This document shows, in pieces, positions 10,632 to 20,920 of a stretch of 45,942 nucleotides of DNA. Position 1 is the first letter of the stretch. The number at the start of each line of letters is the position of its first letter. The stretch lies in contig CDMY01000418.1 in the NCBI GenBank assembly GCA_001179505.1, positions 26,899 to 72,840 of the forward strand. The letters run 5' to 3'. The notes under the pieces are model-generated. The model made no database searches and was not told where the DNA came from. It was given only the letters and a program-made list of their open reading frames with translations. Origin of the DNA: Vitrella brassicaformis (lineage: Eukaryota > Sar > Vitrellaceae). Both the position numbers and the translations under genes were made by a program.

Positions 10632-10929
10632 TTTGCCGCGCCGTGTAACCCTTGACCGTGGGTTTAGGGTTTGGGGTTTGGTCGTCCCCTGGCTGTTGCG
10701 AGGTTGCCATGGACAGAGAAGATGTCCGGTACGCCGGAAGGCGCCGGGTAGAGAGAGGTTTGGAAGGCTTACCTCAGTTTACGACGATTGGACGGCGATG
10801 TCTGCTTTGGGTGGGATGGTTTGACGGGCTGCATCCCGGGTGATGAAAAGGAGTATGGATCACGAGTGCTGTGTGTAATCTGTTCATTGTCAAGCAGCGG
10901 CCGCCGGTAGTCTGCCGCCCTGGTGAGAA
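10632..10929. promoter_or_regulatory. Divergent promoter region with telo-box-like motif
   Basis: About 300 bp separates the start codons of two divergent, probably plastid-bound genes. GGGTTTAGGGTTTGGGGTTT at ~10659-10678 is a TTTAGGG-type interstitial repeat, reading AAACCCTAAA on the minus strand ~30-45 nt upstream of the minus gene's ATG. In plants such telo-boxes are promoter elements; a role here is inferred. The region also contains the extra intron copy at 10840-10897. Confidence 0.4.
10840..10897 (+). repeat. Extra copy of LHC intron 1, possible 5'-UTR intron
   Basis: Positions 10840-10891 are identical over 52 bp to 11023-11074 inside LHC intron 1, with unrelated flanks. This copy also starts GT (10840-10841) and ends AAGCAG (10892-10897), so it could itself be a 58-nt spliced intron in the 5' UTR of the LHC gene. 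Confidence 0.8.
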
Positions 10930-11911
10930 ATGGTAGGAGTCTGTGGGCTGGTTCTGGCTTTCTGCGTTGCCGTTTCGACAGCAGACGAAGCCGCGTTCGT
11001 CAGCAAGGCGCCTCTCGCAGGTGTGATGAAAAGGAGTATGGATCACGAGTGCTGTGTGTAATCTGTTCATTGTCTGACAGAGCTGCACCACACGCATGGA
11101 TGCAGCCGTGCCTCGCCTCGAATGCAGGCTGAGATGTCACAGTCTTTGCCCTTCCTGCGTCGCCCCTCTGGCGACGCATTCAAACAGGGATGGGCAGGCG
11201 ATGTCGGTTTTGATCCGCTCTACTTCAGGTGAGGCTACATTCACACATTAAGTGTTGTGTGTACTCCTTGCTGGCCCCTTCAGTGAAGTGTTCGACCTGA
11301 GGACGATGAAGGTGCTGCGCGAAAGCGAGATCAAACATGGCCGCGTCGCCATGCTGGCAGTAGTGGGCTTCATCCTCCAACAATTCATCCACTTCCCTGG
11401 TATATATATATGACTCCATATCTCTCCCGTTGCGTGTGTACTCGGTCGTTGCCCTCTTCAGGCTTTCCTTCTGAACCTGATCAAGTGAAGGCCTTCTACA
11501 AAGTACCGCCTGCATCCATTGGGTTTCTCATCGCAGCATCGGGTATTGCTGAATGGTATCTTCATAAGGTAGCAATGAAAAGTGCAGAACCAAGAAGCAT
11601 GCTGCTCAGCCTCTGTATGCGTGCAGGGCAACCTCGACACCAACACATGGTTCACAGGAGACGACGCAGATCGTGAGCCAGGCGCACTGGGTTTCGACCC
11701 CCTCAAGATGGCAAAGGGAGGCACGGGATCCGATGACCTCAAGCTGAAGGAAATCAAGAACGGAAGACTGGTGAGCCCGGGAAGCTTCCTTACCTACACC
11801 CATTAACGTCTGTGGGTGCAGGCCATGTGCGCGATCGGTGGACTCATTCATCGTTCCTTCGTCACTGGCGAACCCCTCTTCCCAAACGTACGCAAACAGA
11901 AAGACAGATGA
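10930..11911 (+). CDS. Light-harvesting complex protein (LHC/FCP-like)
   Basis: Predicted 231-aa precursor of a thylakoid antenna protein. Exons: 10930-11020, 11081-11228, 11284-11399, 11462-11568, 11627-11770, 11822-11911; the sum is divisible by three. N-terminal signal peptide ([18 protein letters not shown]), then [12 protein letters not shown] with the Phe typical of secondary-plastid transit peptides. The mature part probably begins near [16 protein letters not shown]. Chlorophyll-binding helix 1 has [11 protein letters not shown] (93-103) and helix 3 has [15 protein letters not shown] (~195-208). GFDPL occurs before each. Helix 2 is the [15 protein letters not shown] region. Size and layout match the red-lineage FCP/LHCR group of stramenopiles and chromerids. 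The acceptor at 11080 was chosen because it alone keeps phase into the transit peptide. Confidence 0.92.
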
Positions 11912-12398
11912 CAGGATGCATCGATAATGACTGCGTCGTGTATCCGGTTGTCTTAAGTTGCTGGGAACTCCGAGCGCTTGAATCGTTTCAGAAAAGGATG
12001 TAGTCGATGTACTACGATTTTTGTCAACCATATTCTGTAAGGACTCGATAGCTGGACACACGTCATCCACGTTACTTGACGTCAGCTAATGTGCTTACGT
12101 TCGTTTGACGGTTTACTCAGAAAACTAGATCGAACTTCACAGGACAGACCGCACGAAAAGTCTCGTCAAAAGAATAACTTCAGCCGTATACCAGACACAT
12201 GTGTTCCTTACCAAGCTATGAACCGAAGATGCGCATGTCATCTCCCATGAGCCACCTTCACATGCAATCCGAACGTACTCGGTTGCACAGTATCGATCCC
12301 AGTCGCTGTGCAAATGGCAGCATGTGAGATGCATTCTCGCCAGATCCTGCACGCACTGTTGCCGTCCTCATGGGAAGGTTCATGGAGTAGAGGAGGAC

Positions 12399-12695
12399 AT
12401 GGAGAAGGTGCCGGAGAGTTTGCCCTGTCTCTTGAAGTCACTCAAGCGAAAGTGCCCCTCCACAGACGGACCAATCATATCTCACCTGCAAAAGCACATG
12501 AGAAGCGAGGACGTGTCAGAAGATGATGTGCTACTCTCCCCTTTTGCCTGGAACAGCGGAGGTGAACGCCCTTCTCTGGTGGCTGCGCTCAACCTCTCAA
12601 CATGTGTATGTGCGGGCAACTACCATATCTCTCCTCTGGAACTCTGGGTATCGGAGAGGATGGCGGCGAGCTTTGGCGGAGCTCGCGGCGAGTGA
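12399..12695 (+). CDS. Doubtful 98-aa ORF
   Basis: An ATG-initiated ORF reading MEKVPESLPCLLKSLKRKC, then acidic SEDVSEDDVLL. No domain or neighbouring support; it may be chance or part of a spliced gene. Elsewhere in 11912-13290 no gene, RNA or repeat was recognised. Confidence 0.15.
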   Translation: MEKVPESLPCLLKSLKRKCPSTDGPIISHLQKHMRSEDVSEDDVLLSPFAWNSGGERPSLVAALNLSTCVCAGNYHISPLELWVSERMAASFGGARGE

Positions 12696-13289
12696 CCGGC
12701 AGCAGCGCGAATCGGCATTGTGTCCTCCTCCTCCCCCTTGGTTTTGACTGTGTCGAATTGCGTGTTACGTATTGAGTCACACATGAGTCTTTGTCTGATG
12801 GATGCAGACGAAAGCTTAACGTGTCTCTGCAGCGCACGGATGTGTGGTTGTGTGGGCTTCATCCTCACCTTATGAATGGCAACGAATGCCGATTACCTAT
12901 CTGATTGATATCCTGCGAACGCAATACGATAAATCAATCAGTGCAAAGATGACCGTACGTGATTGCTCTATACGTCTGTGGCCTACGCAGATGCAGGCGC
13001 ACAAGGTTGAACGTGCGTTGACGATGCGAAATCAATGAGAAACCGAGCTACTCTCAGGATATCTTCCGGCGCATTTTGACGCGCGACTGAGCATGTATCC
13101 ACAAGTTTCTCGAGCCACAAATCGCCACACAAGACGACAACACGGTCACTGAAACACGTTGAACCACACAAACAGGTCTCATTCACTTTCAAACAAGACG
13201 CCCCCATAAAACGCCCCCGCATCGTGACAGCGCGCAGTCTCCCTTTGCAAAGCTCCACCGATACCAATGCCTGCCGTCCTACCCAAATG

Positions 13290-13740
13290 CACTCATCTTC
13301 CTATGCATCATCGTTTGCCTGGAATACCAACACGTCTGTCTTTTAAGGCCCCCCGCCCGGGGGGGATTGCATCGCTCCTCTCGTCGAAGCCTTTGTAATT
13401 GCTGCCTCCCTATTCCCCAACACTCGCCGCATGCACTCAGCAAACAGAACGATAAACTTGGAATAAAGCGAGTTGCACCACACGTGAATTCTGCTGAAAC
13501 CTCTGGCGTCTCCTCTTGTCCAGCCCTTCTAAAATACGTACTCAACCTCACTCAACCTCAAGGCGACCAAAAATCACTCTCGAAAAACTGTGTATATTTG
13601 TTGCCCGCCATTTCCCTATGCTCTCCGTCTGGCCGATCACCTTTCATTACTCGGGGGCCCCTCCCCCCTCGTAACAGTTCGTCGACACGCGTCCGCGTGG
13701 GGTTCCATCGATTCAGCAGCTTTGAAGGCATGCACGTGAA
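13290..13740 (+). repeat. Diverged dispersed repeat, copy 2
   Basis: The shorter partner of the 7.3-8.3 kb repeat. It has the same GC hairpin next to ATTGCAT, then CATTACTCGGGGGCCCCT running directly into CCCCCTCGTAACAGTTCGTC. The ORF through it has a counterpart reading PPRN-SSS-RVR in copy 1. Confidence 0.45.
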
Positions 13741-15272
13741 TTTGAGGACACACTCCCCATTACTGCATCAGTATAATTCGAAACCCCGGCGGTAGGTGGG
13801 CCGGGGGATGCACACGACAGCCCAAGTCCTTTTCTTCCCCATGTCAGTGAGGCTCGGCGCCTCATGACGCCTAGCGGGGCGTGCCACGGGGGATCACCCT
13901 CGCCATCACGCGGGCCAACACAACCAAACGCTGCGGTAAGGGCCCAGCCAAAAGGTGGACCACCTCTGCCTTGCTTGCGTGACCATAGCATCTGTGGTCG
14001 CTGACTCGAAAGACCAACCCATCCCTCTGTCCTTGAGCTGACGAGTGCCCCACTCGCCCTCAGTCCTGACGTGCGGCTCAGAGCTGGCAGCCCCACGAAG
14101 CTGCCCATCCATAGATCCATCCAGGATCCCGTTCAGGTGTCCATCATGGCAGACGCCATCCATCCGTGCCTCAGTCCTCCCTCTCGACAGCCTCTGCTGC
14201 GGCCGGAGGCAGGAGGAGTAGAGGACGCCTCAGCTGCGGCATCACGAACGGAGATGCCCACCATAACTTCAGCCCTACACGCACGAGAGCTAGCAGCCAC
14301 CACACGCTTCAGTACTCGCCTTTGCCTCCTGCCTCACGTGCCATGGTCTGCTCTCTTCCCGTGGAGATCTGCCTGCCTTCCTATTACCGTGGATGAGGGA
14401 AGATGGGTGGGATTGGCGCCCGTCCGATGGAGAGGATGAGGTGAAGGCCGACAGACTAAAGATCCAAGGAGGGGATGGATGTTGCCCTGTCCGACACGCC
14501 GCTTGCTGCTGGATGCGTAGGGATCTTCACAGGTTCAGATCACACGAGTCTTTGTCCATTCACGCCATGCCGACACAGAATCGCAAGGGAAAAAGGTCTC
14601 TTTTCGGCTCGTCTACCGATTACAACGTGTTATGTTTTCGGGACTTCCGTGGTTATGTGTCCCTTTTCCGTGACCCGACCAGTGAATACACGCCCCGCGA
14701 AAACGAAAACCAGCCCGTCCTAGCCTGGAGACACGAGTAGCGAAAGAAACCGACGGGAGACATGCAGACAGACCGACAGACACCCACCAAGGAAAATGAG
14801 TGTGGCATCCTGTGCAAATGCCATTACCGACCGTCACCATCGTCACAGGTGAGGGAGGAGGTGTAGTAGAGAGGCAGAAGACCCAGGAAAGCCACCCTGG
14901 TGGGTGAGCAAGAGGGGGGAAGAGGGAGAGACAAGCACCCACACATGGCAGCAGGAAGTGACCACGGCCGCCAAAACAACAAGGAACGGGCCTCGGTAGA
15001 CAGTATAGAAGGTGGACTAACACAAGGAAGGCCCTCGAGGGCTTTTGATCCACGAGACGCCTTGGCCCCCATTGCATGCATGCGTGGCCCCACGGGGAGT
15101 TCGAGACTTTCTCCCGTCAAACCACTGCAAAAGCTCGCGGCAGCAGCAGCGGTCGTCTGTTGCCCCTTCCTGTGACCTCTCAGCTCGTGCCGGGAGGAGG
15201 AGGGTGTGTGTAGTTGTTGGTCCGTAAGCAGCTCATCAACTGCGAGACCTTTAGTGGCGAGTGAGCATCGTC
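13741..15272. other. Intergenic stretch without a recognised gene
   Basis: Several overlapping ORFs of about 80-150 aa exist on both strands (13713-14120 minus, 14071-14439 plus, 14613-15077 minus). None shows a family motif and they conflict with each other. The GC-rich composition explains long open frames. No RNA gene was noticed. Confidence 0.4.
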
Positions 15273-17795
15273 ATGTCAGGCGAGGCGACGGAGGAGGAAA
15301 GGGTGCCTCCCTCTGGGGGAGAGGGCACAGAAGAGCGACCTCAAGACCAGCAGGACACGGTGGGATGCACATACATGCTCGCTTGCACATGCCTTTGTGC
15401 ACCACGCGCTTTCCCAGAGAGAGAGAAGAGCCATGCATGGCAGCATGCGTGTATGTTGTTGGGCACGGGGCGGATGAGGAGATCATCCTTGTCGAGACAT
15501 CGGACCGACTCCGTCCGCCTCATTGGTGTGTGCCTTGCTTGTGTGTCATGCAGGAAATGACAGAGCCTGGCGAGGCGACGGAGGAACCTCCCGTGGTAGA
15601 GGACAGCAATGGTGACGCGACGGACACCGTACAAGAGGGATTGGGACTCGGTAGCGACGAGCCGATGCCCTCACACAACGGGGCACCCGAAGGTGCGCAC
15701 AGCACGGGAGATACAGAGAGAGCGAGAGAGAGAGAGAGAGAGAGGCAGACACGCCTCGCTTTGTCTGTGGACGTGTCCATGCAGGACGCGGGCGGTGGAC
15801 CAAAGAGCGCGTCAACATGATAGGGCAGGCCCTCACCGGCAGCACCGCCGCCATCAAGAAGAAGCACGCCGGTGTCGGCGGGGAAGGCCTGACGCTGTAC
15901 CTGGTCCATCAGAGAGACCTCAGCGACCTCGTGTGTGTGGACGACGACGGCGAGAAGAACCTCGACAACAGAGAGAAGGACGGGTACATCTACATCGCCA
16001 CCTTTGGTGGCGTCAGGGTGAGGCGACGAGGGGATGACGCCCCTTGCGAGCCGCTTCTGATTGATGTCTACGTCGAAATCGCCGGAGGTGAGGAGGCTCA
16101 GCCGAGGTCATGGAGCAAACGTCATGAGATGCTCTCATGTGGCTCCTCTGCGTGCCTGCAGGTCGCGTGAGGGAGTATCTGGAGAGCACGAGTTGACCAG
16201 CATCGCTCGCTACTCCTTCGATGTGGACCCGATCCAGCGCGAGTGTCGGACGGACATGCTCACGCCAGGTGGGCGATCCGCATGCAACGGACACACACAA
16301 TGTATGTGTTTTGTTCATGTCAGACATCCAGTGGCAGAATGCGCAGATCAAGCGCCTACAAGAGACCACCGGGGAGCATTTCAACAAGCAGAAACGCCTC
16401 AAAGCAGAGTTGGACGCCGTCATGCGACGCATCCGGGACTGCCCAGCGGGCTACAACATCAGCAAGGAGTTCCTCTACCGCAGTGGCATCATGGGGACTG
16501 GCTCAGGGCCATCCTCCGGTGGGCGTCGGGAGGGAGGAAGGGGGAAGGGCATGAGTGCATTCATGCCATGTTTGTGTGTGGGTGTTTGCAGCACCCACGA
16601 CCGGCGAGACCACGCCGACCAACTACACCACAAGCGCATCGCCAAGTGCACCCACCACACACGGTGAGAGAGACGAATACGCACACTCGCTCGTTCATGT
16701 GATGCATACACATCTTTGTGGGCTGGTGTGTGGGTGAGCAGGCCCGCACACGGTGCCCCCAGCGTTGAGTGGACCGCCCACGTCGTCCGTCCCGCCGGCG
16801 GGCCCCTACATGGCACCGCCCGCCACACAGATGCCGCCGCACATGACGACAGACAATGGTGAGAATATCACACACACACTCATCACACCACACATGTCCT
16901 GACTTGGCCATGTGCTTGTTGCAGGTGCGTTGATGGGTGGCATGGGGACGCCGATGGTGCCGGGCACCGGTGCCGTCCCTCCGCACAACTTTAACCACAA
17001 CCTCAACCTCAACGGCCCCACAGCTCACGCCAGCTTCGGCCCCCACAGCCACGCACACCACCCCAACTTCGCCACCCACAGCCACACGCCCCAGCATCCC
17101 ATACCCAGCAGCGCACCCACACCTGGCCGCCCCCATCCTGGCCTGCAGCTGTGTCTGACCCGATCAACCTACGACTCGACGATGCCCGCCATTGGCATCG
17201 GCGTCGGGAGCACAGGCGTGAGTTTGGAGGTGGCGCCCGACTTGAGGAACGAGCTGATGAAGAACCCGGCCCACTTCGCGAGCCGCAACGAGGTGCCTGC
17301 CACGCTGCACCACACCACCAGCGACGGGAGTGTGGTGGTGCAGAGGATGCCTGAGCGAGAGGGCATGGACGGCTCCCACGCTGCCCTCCAGCACTGGCGC
17401 ATCACCAGTGCGATCATCGACGGCGTCCTCGGCCTCCAGGGCGTCGAGAACAACCTCAAGTTGGAGATGGCACTGGCCCTGATTGCTGCGGAGGTCAAGG
17501 CCCAGCAGTCGGCCTCCGAGAGCGGGGTGGGGTTCCCCAAGGCACCTCCCAAGCGCACACGCCCGGAGACGCCACGCAACGGAGGCGATCGCAGCGGTAC
17601 GACAGACACGTCGGCCCATCAATCATCGCCCATAAGTGCACACATGTGTGTGTGTGTCATTCAGGCCAGTTCGGGCCGACGGGTGGCGGGCGAGGCGGGC
17701 GCGGCGGGGGAGGCTATGGGGGCCCAGCTGGCCCTCCGATGATGAGCAGCTACCAGCCCTCCGGCTACCCACCCTCCAGCATGCCGTGGGGCTAG
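15273..17795 (+). CDS. Pro/Gly/His-rich protein with RGG-type C-terminus, unrecognised family
   Basis: Predicted exons: 15273-15359, 15554-15692, 15785-16087, an uncertain exon ending at 16268, 16324-16518, 16592-16663, 16742-16858, 16925-17596 and 17665-17795. Order: an acidic Glu/Pro N-terminus; a folded-looking block (RWTKERVNMIGQALTGSTAA, then GLTLYLVHQRDLSDLVCVDD, IYIATFGGVR); a block reading ELTSIARYSFDVDPIQREC; a charged helix (QNAQIKRLQETTGEHFNKQK); a long Thr/Pro/Ala linker; a His/Asn-rich segment; a helical block (SAIIDGVLGLQGVENNLKLE); then GGGRGGRGGGGYGGP. The RGG tail suggests RNA binding (inference). All introns after the first are phase 1. The join near 16088-16176 is unresolved: the natural acceptor (16161) gives GRVREYLEST and then a stop, while a weak one at 16175 keeps the frame (602 aa in all). 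Confidence 0.6.
15718..15744. repeat. GA microsatellite inside an intron
   Basis: A run of GAGA with one GCGA interruption, within the predicted second intron of the Pro/Gly/His-rich gene. Confidence 0.75.
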
Positions 17796-19032
17796 ACACC
17801 CCACACTGACCGGTAGCTCTGAGTAGATAGAGGGGTGAGGGAGAGACTCACCCACTGATTGCATGCCGATGGAGCTGAGGCTCCTTATAGGCATGCACAC
17901 TGACTGGCAGATAGACACCAGGAAGGTGACGTAGGTAGGTGTGTCACTTGCAACGGTCAGAGAGAGAGAGACCCACTGCTGCGTGTGACAAGCACGTATT
18001 GATGTGAGTAGGGGAGGGGGAGAGAGGGGTCGTTTGTGACCTCTGCCTGCACACCACAGGCGGTGTGTTACTGACTCACTAATGCAACCTGATTGTCGGC
18101 TGACCCGACATTGCGTTGTATGCGAGCCGCATGCACCGGTGTCCATGTGGCGTGATTGGTCCATGCATTTGGAGTGCATGGGCATGTGTAGATCCCCCAC
18201 ACGTCTGCGTGTGTGGATGCACGTGTTCATGCGTGCATTTGTGAGTAGAGGGGCAGGAGAGGGAAAGGGTCGGGCTGTGACGAGATGAGAGACTTGAGAG
18301 CGAGGAAACAGCAGACACCTGATTGTGCCGTGCTTGAGACATTGAATGCAATGACTCGATTCAACCGATTGAAACCATCACAATCGATCAGTCCCACACA
18401 GATATACACAAACGTTGGCACACATCACACGTCATGATGCGCCTGGCTGCAAGCTGTGTGTCTCTGTAGGCTGTTGTCTCATGACACCCACTTTAGTACA
18501 TTTCTCTTTCCTTGTTCGTGGAAGAATGACAGTACATGCATTAGTGGCTACCTGCATGAATTGCAGTGTTTCCGGCGATAGATGGAGAGCTGAGACATAG
18601 ACGTGGCAGCAAAAGTCGGTCGTGAGACGTCCCGGTTCGACGGTGTGTCAATGTATAGACAATGCATGCCCGTCCATTGCCCTTCTTGTTCTGACTGGCA
18701 CTGGTTTGCGCCGGCAAGCGCTAAATACAAAGTGACTGGCTGAGGAGCCGTCTGAGAATTGTACGCGATGATTGGGATTTGTAAGTGAAGCGAGAGAGAT
18801 ACTCTGCTTACTCGGTATGCCGACCGACCGAGACACATTCACCCTGTCCTATGCAGTCAGTTGATTGGTTGAATGATTGATTGACTGATTGATTAATTGA
18901 TTGGTTCGTGTACGTACAAGCCCCGACTGTCGTCTCTGTGAATCCATGTGGTGCATCTGCCGACACTGTCTGGCTGTTTGTATGTGTTGCAGGGTGACTC
19001 AATTCAGTGCATGGAATCAGTCGAATCTCCCT
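17796..19032. other. Intergenic region with TGAT-type simple repeat
   Basis: No gene recognised. 18848-18905 is an irregular TTGA/TTGG simple repeat. The rest is GT/CA-rich and includes the presumed 3' UTR of the preceding gene. Confidence 0.5.
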
Positions 19033-19593
19033 GTCAATGATGATGGATAATGCTTCGCTAGAAAAGGGAGGGAAGGCCCACCAGCGTCGCAGCGGCGGCA
19101 AGAGTACGAAACGACAGGAAATGACGTCGAGAATCAGAGTTAGAGTCTCGTTAAACGACTCCTGCCGCTCCGGAGCGACAGGCCTCGCGCTCCAGAGCGA
19201 GAGGCGAACGGCGCCGGAGCGGGACGAAAGGCTCCAGAGCGAGAGCTGGCGCTACGATTGGCCACTGGCTGGGCATTACGGCTTTTTCCGGTCATCCCGA
19301 AGGACGAAAGTGCCGATTCGTTGATGTTTTCGGTGCTTGTCGATTTTTCACTGATTCCAGCCATCCTCATCCCTTCGGCGACTCCTACCCACTGACTGTG
19401 AAGCTGCCTGCTTGATTGTTGAAGAAGGAAGTCAAACCAACCAAGCCCGAGACGTCAAGGCGTGCCAAGAAGCAGACGGAGAGCTGTGTTGCCGAGGTTG
19501 CTGGCCTCAGCAGTTGTCGTGAGTGAGTGAGTGTGTGTATTAGTCGTTTCAGAGCCTGCCGTCGTCAGCAGTGTGGTGCATGTCGACCGTGTG
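19033..19593 (+). repeat. R1 interspersed repeat, left copy (plus orientation)
   Basis: About 560 bp closely matching, in inverted orientation, 27548-28110, and in direct orientation part of 39727-40255. Contains several GCTCCGGAGC or GCTCCAGAGC near-palindromes, then a conserved block ending in GTCGTCAGCAG. It begins with a fragment of the sequence that in the right copy leads into a GT64-like coding start. It is oriented opposite to the right copy, so the pair cannot be ordinary LTRs of the element between them. Confidence 0.75.
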
Positions 19594-20920
19594 TATGTCG
19601 ATGTCAATGCCGTATGCGAACGTGAGTTGCATGCCGAGTGTCGGGATCAACGGTCAACGTTCGTGGCTGTACGTCGTAGATAACGGTGTAGAAAGCAGGA
19701 ATCGGTCCATCGAAGGTCAAACACGAAACTGCACCACCACTACACACAAACGAAACACCAGCCACACACAGCAAAGGTGAGTGAGGATGGAGAGGTGAGG
19801 TGAGTGGGCAAGGTGGTGGTGTATGTGACGTACCGGTGAAGGCGTGTAAGGTATGCCCAGTCAGTCACCCAACACGCTACTGAACCGAGAACCAAAACAC
19901 CCTGAACCACCACACACACGCCCACACAGAGAGAGAGAGGTGAGTGGTGGTGAGTATGTCAGACGGTGTGTGTGCGAATGACATACCACATGAGGTAGGC
20001 GTAGCTCCCCGCAGGCAGTACCAAAACCAACCCTGTGTCACTGTACACATGGACCTGAAGTACCAAAGGCACACAGAAGTGGTATGCTGGATGGAACGCA
20101 TCACATGTGTTAGTGCGTACCACCAGTAGGCAGTCTGTGTGTCTCAGCCATCCCAAACACATCCACGACCATAGGTAACCACATCACAACCTGTACGCAC
20201 CATCAGAGGTCACACAAGCCAGAAGTGGGTATGGTCGTGACCAGTAAGTAGATGGGATGAAGATCCATACCGATGAGATGATCACGACGTCCGAACAAAG
20301 GCAGTCCAACCGCATGCCATCATGGACATACACCAAGAGCACTCTGCAGCCATGGCAACATAGGAGAGCGATGTATGTCCGTGTAGGAGTGAGCATGCGG
20401 TGTGCATATGTACCTGTGTCATAGTGCACGATGCCCTGGGCGATGGTGCGCTGTCCGTCATGGTCATGGGAAGGCTGCGAGCTACAAGCTCCGTGTAACC
20501 GGTAGCAAGTAGCTCGGCCCACTGCACTGAGCCATGGCCAACATCGCACCAATCGCCAACATAACGGAGCGTGGATACAATGGGACCAACCATGATGACA
20601 TATATGTATAGGCAGCTGCATGTCAGCGCGACACCCCCACCCCCATGTACCCACGCGAGCAAATGAGAGTGTGTCGGTCGAGTGCACATGAAAGTGAAAA
20701 ACACTTGACCGTCACACCATCATGCATGGATATGAATGGTGTGCACCCATCACACATGTGACATCATACACACACATACCAATGCAATGCGATGAACCCA
20801 ACACCCACCAGCCCTCCATGGATGACCGAGGGCAATACACATGCACTCACACACCATGAAAAGCCAACTGATTCACATCACTCACTCACTGCTCGGCTTC
20901 ACCGGCACCATCTTGAGCGT
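19594..20920. other. Non-coding 3' side of the copia element
   Basis: Lies downstream of the minus-strand pol stop codon. CA/GT-rich with several GAGAGA and CACACA runs. No second copy of the 5' leader (27359-27547) was found here, so a 3' LTR was not identified. No gene recognised. Confidence 0.4.
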
